Program-made: the position numbers and the translations under genes
Notes under the pieces: generated by a model
The model's input: the letters and a program-made list of their open reading frames with translations, nothing else
Told to the model about the DNA's origin: nothing
Database searches by the model: none
Part shown: positions 7,797 to 15,096 of the stretch, piece after piece
Layout of the letters: every line of letters starts with the position of its first letter
Position numbering within the stretch: the stretch's first letter is position 1
Origin: DTFZ01 sp050260375
GTDB lineage: Bacteria; Bacillota; Clostridia; Christensenellales; SZUA-584
DNA length: 61,248 nt
Assembly: GCA_050260375.1 (NCBI GenBank)
Contig: JBLNCA010000055.1
Span: 1-61,248 of the forward strand
Reading direction: 5' to 3'

Positions 7797-8612
7797 ATGG
7801 GCTTTTTTATAAGCGTCGAACCGGACGTAAAGCTGTTCGTTGAAGACTTAAACCCGCAAGGTCGCAAGACCATACTCTTTGTCCACGGCTGGCCGGGAAA
7901 CCATAAACTGTTCGAGTACCAGTTTGACGTGTTCCCCGGCATGGGCTGCCGCTGCATAGGCATCGACTACAGGGGCTTCGGCAAATCCGACAGGCCGTGG
8001 ACCGGCTACGATTACGACCAGCTCTCCGACGACCTGTTGTGCGTAGTCAGCAAGCTGCGATTAACGGACTTCACTCTGGTCGGCCACTCAACGGGAGGCG
8101 CAATATGCGTACGCTACATGGCGCGGCACGGAGGCTACGGCGTAGGAAAGCTCGCGTTATGCGCTGCCGCGGCGCCCAGCCTTATCAAGCGCCCGTATTT
8201 CCCGTACGGGCTTCCCCGGCAGTCGGTAATAGACATCATCGAGAACACGTACGCCGACCGCCCCAATATGCTGCGCAGCTTCGGCAATATGATATTCCAC
8301 AACCCCGTCTCGGAGGCGCTTTACGACTGGATATTCGGCCTCGGGCTGCAAGCCTCGGGCTGGGCAACTGCCGCCATCGCAAACACGTGGCTCAACGAAG
8401 AACAATTGTTCAGCGATCTTAAAACGATAAACGTTCCCACGATAATACTCCACGGCTTGCAGGATAAGGTCTGCCTGTTCCCTTTGGCTATCGCACAGCG
8501 CGACAGCATACCGGGCTCCCGGCTCGTATCGTTTGAAAACTGCGGGCATTTTTTGTTCATAGACCGGCGCGAAGCGTTCAACAACGAGCTTATGCGCTTT
8601 GTGAACGAATAG
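7797..8612 (+). CDS. Alpha/beta hydrolase
   Basis: The 271-residue alpha/beta-hydrolase fold protein resembles the chloroperoxidase/esterase branch. It has the oxyanion-hole motif FVHGWPG (about 30), the DYRGFGKSD strand-loop, the nucleophile elbow VGHSTGG (Ser about 100), a later acid in GLQDKV and the catalytic His in NCGHFLF near the C-terminus. All three triad positions look intact. No signal peptide is present, so it is cytoplasmic. AAGGAG precedes the ATG. The substrate cannot be read from sequence; the gene stands alone between the REP region and a metal transporter. Confidence 0.85.
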   Translation: MGFFISVEPDVKLFVEDLNPQGRKTILFVHGWPGNHKLFEYQFDVFPGMGCRCIGIDYRGFGKSDRPWTGYDYDQLSDDLLCVVSKLRLTDFTLVGHSTGGAICVRYMARHGGYGVGKLALCAAAAPSLIKRPYFPYGLPRQSVIDIIENTYADRPNMLRSFGNMIFHNPVSEALYDWIFGLGLQASGWATAAIANTWLNEEQLFSDLKTINVPTIILHGLQDKVCLFPLAIAQRDSIPGSRLVSFENCGHFLFIDRREAFNNELMRFVNE

Positions 8613-8718
8613 CGGCTAATGTTAAGCCTTGATTGTTTAGGCTTATGATATTGCATATAGCGCCCGTGTTTTCGCGTATACATAACAATATGCAGAACGT
8701 GGCCAGCGAGGTCTTCTT

Positions 8719-9417
8719 ATGTATGTACAGAGCGGAATAATAGGTTGCGTCGTGGGCGCGACGGGCACGCTCATAGGAGGCGTTATAGCGCTGCTAATCG
8801 GCAAAAAGGTAACCGAGCCGCGCCCGTTCCTCGCTATAGCCGGCGGCATGATGATAGCAGTCGTGTTCTTCGACATGCTTATAGAGAGCGCGCTGCTTTG
8901 CGGGGTGTTCGTGATGGCGGGCGGCGCGGTTATAGGCGGCAGCGTGTTCGCTATGCTCTCGCCGCTGTTTCTGCACGAAGAATCCAAGTCGATGTACACG
9001 ATGGGCCTTTTGGTGCTGATAGGCATTGCGTTTCACAACCTCCCCGAAGGGCTTGCCATAGGCTCTACGCTCGTAGAGAGTAAGAGACTCGCGCTTTCGC
9101 TTTCGCTTTTGATGCTCGTACACGACATACCCGAAGGCATAGCCGTGGGCTTGCCGTTAAAGCTCTCCGGCGCGTCTGTCGCCAAAGTGCTGTTTCTTTC
9201 GTTCATGACAGGCATGCCCACAGCCTTAGGCTCGCTGCTCGGCACGGCGGTGGGCACTATTTCCCGTGAGATGATAGCGCTGTGCATATCGTTCGCGGGC
9301 GGCGCGATGCTCTATATATCTTTAAAAGAGCTCATACCTTCCGCGGGCAAAGAGCATAAACTCTTCTATTCTATGCTCGGGCTGTGCCTTGGCTTTATAA
9401 TGACGACTCTCGTTTAA
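8719..9417 (+). CDS. ZIP-family metal transporter
   Basis: The 232-residue membrane protein has about eight hydrophobic segments. The two ZIP metal-site motifs are intact: HNLPEG (about residue 102) and HDIPEG (about 135), which form the binuclear site for divalent cations such as Zn2+. It is shorter than ZupT only at the loops. A GAGG ribosome site precedes the start. A rho-independent terminator lies directly behind, so it is probably monocistronic. ZIP proteins import zinc, iron or manganese; the specificity is unknown. Confidence 0.9.
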   Translation: MYVQSGIIGCVVGATGTLIGGVIALLIGKKVTEPRPFLAIAGGMMIAVVFFDMLIESALLCGVFVMAGGAVIGGSVFAMLSPLFLHEESKSMYTMGLLVLIGIAFHNLPEGLAIGSTLVESKRLALSLSLLMLVHDIPEGIAVGLPLKLSGASVAKVLFLSFMTGMPTALGSLLGTAVGTISREMIALCISFAGGAMLYISLKELIPSAGKEHKLFYSMLGLCLGFIMTTLV

Positions 9418-9429
9418 CCTCCGTTTTTA

Positions 9430-9458
9430 GCTTCCGCAAAAAGGCGGCGGCTTTTTTT
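9430..9458 (+). terminator. Rho-independent terminator of the ZIP gene
   Basis: Stem GCTTCCGC/GCGGCGGC with loop AAAAAG, followed by seven Ts, 12 bp after the stop codon. One mismatch and one G-T pair in the stem. Confidence 0.75.
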
Positions 9459-9472
9459 GTGCGCATAAGCGC

Positions 9473-9501
9473 GTATATTTTAGCGGCGTATGGCAATAAT
9501 T
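9473..9501 (+). promoter_or_regulatory. Sigma-F-type promoter of spoIIR
   Basis: GTATA, 14 bp, then GGCAATAATT fits the forespore sigma-F consensus (GYATA, 14-16 bp, GGnnAnAnT). spoIIR is a known sigma-F target. It lies about 50 bp upstream of the GTG start. Confidence 0.65.
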
Positions 9502-9547
9502 GAAACTGCATATGCATATGTAATACTTTGAACAGAGGGAAAAGAAA

Positions 9548-10066
9548 GTGTCACATAAAAGAAGCGCTGCGGCGGTTGCGGCCTTGATTGCGCTCGCCGC
9601 TTTGTTGCTTGGCGCATGTGCGGGCAAGCCTTTAAGGCTGCATATAATCGCAAATTCAAACAGCGAAGCCGACCAGCAGATAAAGTTAAGCGTGCGCGAC
9701 GCCGTGCTCGAAGCGACTAAAGACGGCATAACTAAATGCAAAAACGAGCAGGAAGCGAAGGAATATATAGAAAAAAACCTTGGGATAATAATAGCGACGG
9801 CAAACGAAACGCTTGCAAGATACGGCGCCGGCTATACCGCTGACGCCGAGCTTGGGGAGTCCCATTTTCCCGAAAAAAGCTACGATGGCGTTGCGTATCC
9901 CGAAGGCGACTACGAGGCGCTTAAAATAAGGCTGGGAAGCGGCGAAGGCGATAACTGGTGGTGCGTAATGTTCCCGCCGCTTTGCATATCCGAGATATCG
10001 GAGACAGATGATTACGAATACACGTCGTGGTTTGCGGAGCTTTTAAGCGCGATATTCGGGAAATAA
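9548..10066 (+). CDS. spoIIR: Stage II sporulation protein R
   Basis: The 172-residue SpoIIR is the signal secreted by the forespore that triggers SpoIIGA-dependent processing of pro-sigma-E in the mother cell. Family motifs are RLHIIANSNSEADQQIKL, VRDAVL, FPEKSYDGVAYPEGDYEAL and GEGDNWWCVMFPPLC. The N-terminus is a signal sequence ending LLLGAC, which reads like a lipobox, so membrane attachment through Cys is possible. The start is GTG with GAGGGA upstream. sleB follows 38 bp downstream, so the three spore genes probably form one transcript. Confidence 0.93.
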   Translation: MSHKRSAAAVAALIALAALLLGACAGKPLRLHIIANSNSEADQQIKLSVRDAVLEATKDGITKCKNEQEAKEYIEKNLGIIIATANETLARYGAGYTADAELGESHFPEKSYDGVAYPEGDYEALKIRLGSGEGDNWWCVMFPPLCISEISETDDYEYTSWFAELLSAIFGK

Positions 10067-10104
10067 TGGTTTTCGACCGTCTAATACAAACAAGGAGTAA
10101 GGGC

Positions 10105-10788
10105 ATGAAAGTACGGTTGGTTAAGAGATCGGCGGCAATAATTCTAGTATTGCTTACGGTCTTTTTTTATGGTTGCGAAGCGGTGCCTGCTGCGGCATAT
10201 ATGTTCGGTTCTTCCGGCGACCAGGTGGCGGAAATACAGCGGCGCCTTTCTGACTGGGGATACTACTTCGGCGCAATAGATGGCCATTACGGCAAAGAGA
10301 CGGAAGACGCTGTCATCTGGTTCCAGCAGAAACACGGCATAAGGATAGACGGAATAGTGGGCGCAGAGACGGCGGAGAAGCTGGGCATTGCGCCGCCCAC
10401 GGGCTCTTCGGGCAACGGCACTGGCGACGGGAACAGCAACGACGTTTATCTGCTCGCAAAGCTGATACACGGCGAAGCGCGGGGAGAGCCTTACACCGGC
10501 AAGGTGGCTGTGGGGGCGGTTGTGCTGAACCGCGTCGACTCGTCGCTTTTTCCCAACAGCCTCGCTGAAGTCATATACCAGCCGGGCGCGTTCTCCGTCG
10601 TGGACGACGGACAGATTGACCTCGCGCCCGATCAGGAGTCGCTGCGCGCGGCAAGGGACGCATTTAACGGATGGGATCCGTCGGGAGGAGCGCTCTTTTA
10701 CTACAATCCGTTTAAGATAAGCCCCAACTCGTGGATGTGGTCAAGGCCGGTTATCGCCGAAATAGGCGATCACAACTTCTGCAAATAG
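10105..10788 (+). CDS. sleB: Spore cortex-lytic enzyme SleB
   Basis: The 227-residue protein has an N-terminal hydrophobic signal segment, a PG_binding_1 domain (SSGDQVAEIQRRLSDWGY to GIVGAETAEKLG, about 35-90), a Gly/Ser/Asn linker and a Hydrolase_2 lytic transglycosylase domain with the catalytic Glu in IHGEARGEPYTGKVAVGAV. SleB sits in the spore inner membrane/cortex and degrades muramic-lactam cortex during germination. The ATG at 10105 is preceded by AAGGAG; an upstream in-frame start at 10027 inside spoIIR is rejected. It is followed after 9 bp by ypeB, its usual partner. Confidence 0.95.
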   Translation: MKVRLVKRSAAIILVLLTVFFYGCEAVPAAAYMFGSSGDQVAEIQRRLSDWGYYFGAIDGHYGKETEDAVIWFQQKHGIRIDGIVGAETAEKLGIAPPTGSSGNGTGDGNSNDVYLLAKLIHGEARGEPYTGKVAVGAVVLNRVDSSLFPNSLAEVIYQPGAFSVVDDGQIDLAPDQESLRAARDAFNGWDPSGGALFYYNPFKISPNSWMWSRPVIAEIGDHNFCK

Positions 10789-10797
10789 GAGGAATAA

Positions 10798-12117
10798 ATG
10801 AGCAGTTTTTATAGAAGGATAGCGGCTATTGCCGCGGGGCTGATAATCGTCGCGCTTTCAATATACACCGTAGTGCTCGACAGCCAGAACAGGCGTCTTA
10901 ACAACCAGGTAGCGGGCTTTTACCAGCAGTCGTTCGAAGGGCTCGTTACCGATATAGAAAGCCTCAAAACAAAGCTGGACAAGCTTGAGGCGGTAAACGA
11001 CAGAAACCAGTATTCCGTGCTGCTGCTCGACGTGTGGCGGCAGGCGGGAACCACGGAAAGCTCTATAGCCGCGCTGCCCGTATCGTACCAGAGCACGTCC
11101 GGGCTGACGCAGTTTATGAACCGCACCGGCGATTACTGCCGTTACCTTTCAAATAAGCTCGCCAAAGGGCAGGCTCTGAGCAGCGAGGATTTGGCGCAGA
11201 TAAAGTCGCTCGCGGACACATGCGGCGAAATAACGGCAAAGATAAACGAACTGTGGCAAAACGGGTTTTCGAGCGGCCTTGGGAAAATAAGCATCGATTT
11301 CCTGTCGCAGGATACCGGCGCCGGCCTTGATTTCTCCACTCAGGAATACCCGAGGCTTATATACGACGGGCCGTTCTCGGAGAGCACCGAGAACAAACAG
11401 CCCCAGGGCCTAGGGAACACCGTGGTCTCGCAGGCCGACGCGCAGAAGATAGCAGCGCAGTTTGTGGAAATGGACTCAAACGCCCTTACCTACGGCGGAG
11501 ACCTCAATGGCATCATAGCGTGTTACGGGTTTACCGGCACGAAAAATTCCGTCCCCTTTTCAATATATATAACGAAACAGGGCGGCAAGGTGCTGTGGTA
11601 TATGAGCCATAGGGATACCGGCATAAACGCTCTGCCTACCGACGAAAGGTATGAACAGCTAAAGACGATAGCGCAGGATTATCTGCGCGCCAAGGGCTAC
11701 GGCGAAACAGCGGCGAGCTACGCGCAGTTTTACGGCGGCATGGCGATAATCAACCTTGCTCCCATGGAAGGGGACGTCGTGCTTTACCCAGACCTCATAA
11801 AGGTGTGGGTGGACATATCGGCAAACGACGTCGCGGGGCTCGAAGCTAACAACTACCTTATGTCGCACAGGCTCCGCCAGATACCAGCCCCGGAAATAAC
11901 GCAGGCGGACGCGCAGGCAAAGCTCAACAGCAACCTTGAGGTGACGAATTCGCGACTTGCCATTATACCTCTCGACACGAACGAGGAGAAGCTGTGCTGG
12001 GAGTTTACCGGCAAGGTGGGCGACAGGCAGTACATCGTGTATATAAACGCGCAGAACGGCATGGAAGAGGACGTGCTTATGATACAGGATACCAACGAGG
12101 GAAAGTTGGTGATGTAG
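10798..12117 (+). CDS. ypeB: Germination protein YpeB
   Basis: The 439-residue protein has one N-terminal membrane anchor (about 8-27), a helical region (about 35-180) and a C-terminal part with PepSY-like repeats (around VSQADAQKIAAQF, 210-225, and ITQADAQAKLNSNLEV, 365-380). YpeB is needed for SleB assembly and stability in spores. The two genes are adjacent as in Bacillus and Clostridia. AGGAGG precedes the start. A strong bidirectional terminator lies downstream. Confidence 0.93.
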   Translation: MSSFYRRIAAIAAGLIIVALSIYTVVLDSQNRRLNNQVAGFYQQSFEGLVTDIESLKTKLDKLEAVNDRNQYSVLLLDVWRQAGTTESSIAALPVSYQSTSGLTQFMNRTGDYCRYLSNKLAKGQALSSEDLAQIKSLADTCGEITAKINELWQNGFSSGLGKISIDFLSQDTGAGLDFSTQEYPRLIYDGPFSESTENKQPQGLGNTVVSQADAQKIAAQFVEMDSNALTYGGDLNGIIACYGFTGTKNSVPFSIYITKQGGKVLWYMSHRDTGINALPTDERYEQLKTIAQDYLRAKGYGETAASYAQFYGGMAIINLAPMEGDVVLYPDLIKVWVDISANDVAGLEANNYLMSHRLRQIPAPEITQADAQAKLNSNLEVTNSRLAIIPLDTNEEKLCWEFTGKVGDRQYIVYINAQNGMEEDVLMIQDTNEGKLVM

Positions 12118-12160
12118 CTTGCCCATAAGGCCACACGTCTTGCCTGGAAACACCGCGCAT

Positions 12161-12197
12161 AAAAAAGCGTCTGCAGCATGCAGACGCTTTATTTTTT
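12161..12197. terminator. Bidirectional terminator between ypeB and a small peptide gene
   Basis: GCGTCTGC-AGCAT-GCAGACGC has A6 on its left and a T-rich tract on its right, so it works on both strands. It can end ypeB (+) and the convergent small ORF (-). Confidence 0.85.
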
Positions 12198-12235
12198 AAC
12201 AAATATTATCGAGAGGCGTATAACACCGCTCTTTT

Positions 12236-12276
12236 AATTCGGGGTTACCGACAAGACGTAAGGCTTGGCGGGGTAT
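12236..12276 (+). repeat. AATTCGGGG...GGGGTATAAA hairpin repeat
   Basis: TTTAATTCGGGG, CGACAAGACGT, CTTGGCGGGG then TATAAAT. It is clearly related to 45841-45881 (same TTTAATTCGGGG and CAAGACGT blocks) and to hairpins at 27200-27481, 40345 and 48170. The stem here is imperfect. Confidence 0.6.
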
Positions 12277-12299
12277 AAATCAATCTGCTCTTTTCGGTA

Positions 12300-12440
12300 T
12301 CAGGCGGACAGCGTCGAGGAAAGCGAAGGAGCAATAATAACCGGTATCTCCACGGCGGTTCCTTTAAGCTCCGCATGAGGCGTGCCCGCGGGCAGCACAA
12401 GCAACGCCGCCACAGCTAAAAATATGAACGCTTTTTTCAC
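12300..12440 (-). CDS. Small secreted peptide (46 aa), unannotated type
   Basis: This ORF is below usual size cut-offs. On the minus strand AAAGGAGGTGA stands 8 nt before a GTG start. The product begins MKKAFIFLAVAALLVLPAG, a textbook signal peptide, with a probable signal-peptidase site after TPHA. The mature part would be 23 residues, ELKGTAVEIPVIIAPSLSST plus LSA, hydrophobic with no Cys. A TTGCCA and a TAAAAT hexamer lie upstream (12483-12509) at a short 15-bp spacing. It converges on the ypeB terminator. I do not recognise a family; a secreted signalling or spore-envelope peptide are both guesses. Confidence 0.6.
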   Translation of the reverse strand: MKKAFIFLAVAALLVLPAGTPHAELKGTAVEIPVIIAPSLSSTLSA

Positions 12441-12785
12441 GGTTTTCACCTCCTTTATTGTTATTATAAACATCGCGTGTGTATTTTATGTAACGATGGA
12501 TACTGGCAATGTTTACAGCGCGTGTTAAATAAATTTCAAAATTATAGAAGAAAAAACTCGCGGCTTCGTTAAGGCGGTCGTTTATCACTATCATACGCGT
12601 GCGAGCGGTAGCTTACCTGCACGGCCCTTTGTTCCCTTTGCGGCAGCATGTCGACTAAAGCGTGCGGCAGTACGATGCCGAGGCTGACGCAGTATGGGAA
12701 CCCGGCAGCGAATTCCCCGCCATGCTCTGTTACAGTTTCCTTAGCAAGACAGGTATTTCTAAAGAATTTTTACTTTATACGTTAG
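12441..12785. other. Gap upstream of the small peptide gene
   Basis: It contains the leader and a possible promoter of the small peptide gene (TTGCCA at 12504-12509 and TAAAAT at 12483-12488 on the minus strand) in an AT-rich stretch. The part from 12600 to 12785, downstream of the ArAE-GNAT gene, shows no gene and no clear terminator. Confidence 0.4.
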
Positions 12786-13763
12786 TTAAACTTCTTGCCC
12801 GCTGCACGCAGCTTTGCTTTTCGTCGACCACTCCATAGTGTATTCGCTGCGGCCGTTTTCTTTTTTCGATTCTTTCGTTATAGTAAAGCCTCTGTTCAAA
12901 AAGAACTTTACTGCGCGCTCGTTTTCCTTATAGACGTTTACGGACAGGCAAGGGTATTTATCCTGACACGCCGCAATCAGGCTCGTGCCTATGCCGCCGC
13001 CCTGAAACTCCTTTTTGACGTACACGCCGTAAATGTCGCGGTCGTTTACCACGCTTATAAACCCTAATATGCCGTCGTTTGAATCGTAAACGAGCGTCTG
13101 GGCCGTTTTTATAGCCTCTCTTGCCGAGTCGTAGCGCTCGTGCCAATATGATTCGCCTAGGAAACCGTGCGCGCTTATATTGGCGCCGAGCCATATATGC
13201 ATGAGTTTCCCCGTATCGTCTTCGGTAAAGCCGCGCAGATTGTGTTCGCCGGCCTCCCTGCCCGGCGCTTTTATTTTTGCTTTTATGTATTTCGGGTCAA
13301 AGAACTTGTTTACTATATACGCCACGAATATGCCGAACACCGTCTCGCCGAGCCTCGCGGCGCCGTACTCGAGCGGCATTACCGTGTGCTGCGTCACCAG
13401 TATCGAAACGTATACCACGACGCTTATCGTCACACTCATCTGCAGCTTGAATATGTTGCACAGGTATATTACAACGACGACTCCCGCCGTCGCGACAAGA
13501 ACGAACAGCTCAGGTTGTATCAGGCTTTCCAGCATCAGAAACAATATGCCTAAAACGGCGCCTATTATCGTGCCGAGAGTGCGGTCGAGTCCGGTCTTAA
13601 GCGTCTGCTGCAGCGACGATTTCATGCATATGGTGGCCACTAGAGCCGCCTGCACGCCGTTTATGTTTTCGCCTATGTTCAGCAGATAGAAGAGCTCGAG
13701 GCATATGCCGACGGCAAGCGCCGTCTTTACCGTTCGCATGCCTATTTTGAATCTAGGATTCAT
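12786..13763 (-). CDS. Aromatic-acid exporter (FUSC/ArAE) domain fused to a GNAT acetyltransferase
   Basis: The 325-residue protein has two parts. Residues about 1-160 form an ArAE/FUSC-like membrane domain: several helices with VQAALVATICMKSSLQQTLK, RTLGTIIGAVLGILF and RLGETVFGIFVAYIVNKFF. Residues about 172-315 are a GNAT N-acetyltransferase: GFTEDDTGKLMHIWLG, the acetyl-CoA motif A QGGGIGTSLIAA, then VNVYKENERAVKFFLNRGF. ArAE proteins export aromatic or amphipathic acids, while GNATs acetylate amines. The usual cytoplasmic C-terminal domain of ArAE proteins appears to be replaced by GNAT. GGAGG precedes the ATG. The fusion is in one uninterrupted frame. Confidence 0.85.
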   Translation of the reverse strand: MNPRFKIGMRTVKTALAVGICLELFYLLNIGENINGVQAALVATICMKSSLQQTLKTGLDRTLGTIIGAVLGILFLMLESLIQPELFVLVATAGVVVVIYLCNIFKLQMSVTISVVVYVSILVTQHTVMPLEYGAARLGETVFGIFVAYIVNKFFDPKYIKAKIKAPGREAGEHNLRGFTEDDTGKLMHIWLGANISAHGFLGESYWHERYDSAREAIKTAQTLVYDSNDGILGFISVVNDRDIYGVYVKKEFQGGGIGTSLIAACQDKYPCLSVNVYKENERAVKFFLNRGFTITKESKKENGRSEYTMEWSTKSKAACSGQEV

Positions 13764-14164
13764 TTAAGACCTCCGTTAAATATATCAGCGATAAGCACAC
13801 GGTATATCATATGTTTAAAGAGCCTCCGTATTAACCCGTGACGCGATTGCCTTAAAGTTTACGGAACAGTTATCCCGCAGAAGCGGATGGACCCGACGCG
13901 ATGAACTCCGCGCCGGTTCCGGAGCCGGATGTAATTATAATATTAGCGCATGTTGATATATCTGAGGATAGCATAACCGCATCAAAGTAGCAAACAGCGG
14001 GTATAGAAACCCGCTTACATGAAAAAAACAAAGGAAAGCGCGCCGCTCTCCTTTTATAATGCCGTATTATTTTACATAGAGTAGCATAAAATTCTCAAAA
14101 CAGCAATCGATGTTATGCGGTGGCTGGACACAAGGCTTATATTCCCGCAAGGTAATACAAAAGA
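13764..14164. other. Gap with two hairpins upstream of the mntP promoter
   Basis: No ORF convinces here. Two hairpins are visible: AGCGGGT-ATAGAA-ACCCGCT (13996-14015) followed by an A-rich run, and GGAAAGC/GCTCTCC (14033-14051) followed by TTTTATAAT. The second could be a terminator of an unseen small plus-strand transcript. AT-rich TATAAT-like stretches around 13940 could drive the minus-strand fusion gene. Confidence 0.35.
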
Positions 14165-14193
14165 TTGACTATAACCCATGTTCGAGGTATAAT
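14165..14193 (+). promoter_or_regulatory. Sigma-A promoter of the Mn riboswitch-mntP unit
   Basis: TTGACT, 17 bp, TATAAT: near-consensus housekeeping promoter. The predicted start near 14200 coincides with the 5' side of the riboswitch. Confidence 0.85.
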
Positions 14194-14202
14194 TAACCGA
14201 AT

Positions 14203-14335
14203 CATGGGGGAGTAGTTGGCGCATTTTATGCGTTGCATGTCAACATACTGGCCGCCTGGCGGCCTGGCATGCATTAAATAACAAGACTCATGTACAGTTA
14301 TACGCTGTACCTGAGTCTGAAAACCAAGCAAGTGA
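14203..14335 (+). promoter_or_regulatory. yybP-ykoY (Mn2+) riboswitch aptamer
   Basis: It contains the family landmarks GGGGGAGTAG near the 5' end, the ACATACTGGCC and GGCCTGGCATGC internal segments, and the closing stem GACTCA/TGAGTC (14285-14290 with 14312-14317). These RNAs bind Mn2+ in the junction loop and switch on export genes. Its position directly ahead of mntP matches the known pairing. Confidence 0.85.
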
Positions 14336-14371
14336 ATCAGGTGCCGCATACAGCATCTGATTTTTGTTTTT
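14336..14371 (+). terminator. Terminator of the Mn riboswitch expression platform
   Basis: ATCAGGTGC/GCATCTGAT (one bulge) followed by a T-rich tract (TTTTTGTTTTT), 12 bp before the mntP start. This fits transcriptional control: termination at low Mn2+, read-through when Mn2+ is bound. Confidence 0.8.
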
Positions 14372-14382
14372 AGGGGTGAAAA

Positions 14383-14949
14383 ATGGGCTTTATTGAATTA
14401 TTGCTTGTTTCCGCGGGGCTTTCGATGGACGCTTTCGCCGTGTCGCTTTGCAAAGGCTTGAGCATGAACAAAATAAGCCTGCGAAACTCAGCTATCATTT
14501 CGCTGTTTTTCGGCGGATTTCAGGCGGTTATGCCGCTTATCGGATGGGTGCTAGGCAAGCAGTTCGAGAGCTATATTACAAACGTCGATCACTGGATAGC
14601 GTTCGGACTGCTGGCGTTCATAGGCGGTAAAATGATTTTCGGTACATTTAAACAGGACGAATCTACCGACGCGTGCGAAGCAGCTTTGAATTTAAAGGAG
14701 CTTACTCTTTTGGCGGTGGCGACGAGCATAGACGCGCTTGCGGTAGGCGTAACGTTTGCATTCCTGCAGGTTTTAATAGTTCCGTCCGTACTCATAATCG
14801 GCATTATTACATTTTCTCTCTCATTCGCCGGCGTTTTTATCGGACACAGGTTTGGAGTAAAATTAAAAGCCAAAGCCGAAGTCGCGGGGGGCGTCGTTTT
14901 GGTTTTGATAGGGTTAAAGATACTGCTTGAGCATCTCGGCGTTCTGTAA
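14383..14949 (+). CDS. mntP: Manganese efflux pump MntP
   Basis: The 188-residue MntP has six predicted membrane helices. It carries both family repeats: GLSMDAFAVSLCKGLSM (about 12-28, with the conserved Asp) and ATSIDALAVGVTFAF (about 115-130, with the second conserved Asp). MntP exports Mn2+ and guards against manganese toxicity. GGGGTG precedes the start. Control by the upstream Mn2+ riboswitch is strongly supported by sequence and by family knowledge. Confidence 0.95.
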   Translation: MGFIELLLVSAGLSMDAFAVSLCKGLSMNKISLRNSAIISLFFGGFQAVMPLIGWVLGKQFESYITNVDHWIAFGLLAFIGGKMIFGTFKQDESTDACEAALNLKELTLLAVATSIDALAVGVTFAFLQVLIVPSVLIIGIITFSLSFAGVFIGHRFGVKLKAKAEVAGGVVLVLIGLKILLEHLGVL

Positions 14950-15020
14950 GCGTGACGGAATACTACGGTGCGATGAATAAATAAGGATGAATAATTAAAA
15001 AAAAGAAATCGATAAAAGCC

Positions 15021-15039
15021 GGGCTGCCTCAGGCAGCCC
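15021..15039. terminator. Hairpin downstream of mntP
   Basis: GGGCTGCC-TCA-GGCAGCCC, a perfect eight-pair stem. It lacks an immediate T-tract on the plus strand; on the minus strand a TTTT run follows after GGC. It may end mntP or read-through from the opposite operon. Confidence 0.5.
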
Positions 15040-15060
15040 CTTCAACAGAAAAAATGAGAT

Positions 15061-15094
15061 GTGAAAAAAGGGCTTACAGCCCTCTTATTTTTCA
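15061..15094. terminator. Terminator of the ATPase operon (bidirectional)
   Basis: Long inverted repeat GTGAAAAAAGGGCT-TAC-AGCCCT...TTTTTCAC. Read on the minus strand it is AGGGCT-GTA-AGCCCT followed by six Ts, just beyond the ntpD stop. A-rich/T-rich flanks on both sides allow use in both directions. Confidence 0.85.
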
Positions 15095-15096
15095 CG

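Noticed and set aside
10027..10104. Longer N-terminus of SleB
   Set aside because: It would overlap spoIIR and place 26 residues before a normal signal segment; the ATG at 10105 has AAGGAG.
12364..12594. 76-codon minus-strand ORF
   Set aside because: It overlaps the small secreted peptide gene in another frame, lacks a ribosome site and shows no domain.
14176..14195. T-loop-like GTTCGAGGT as a tRNA
   Set aside because: No acceptor, D or anticodon stems can be formed around it; it is part of the mntP promoter spacer.
14137..14349. 70-codon minus-strand ORF in the mntP leader
   Set aside because: It is antisense to the promoter and Mn2+ riboswitch and has no ribosome site or domain.
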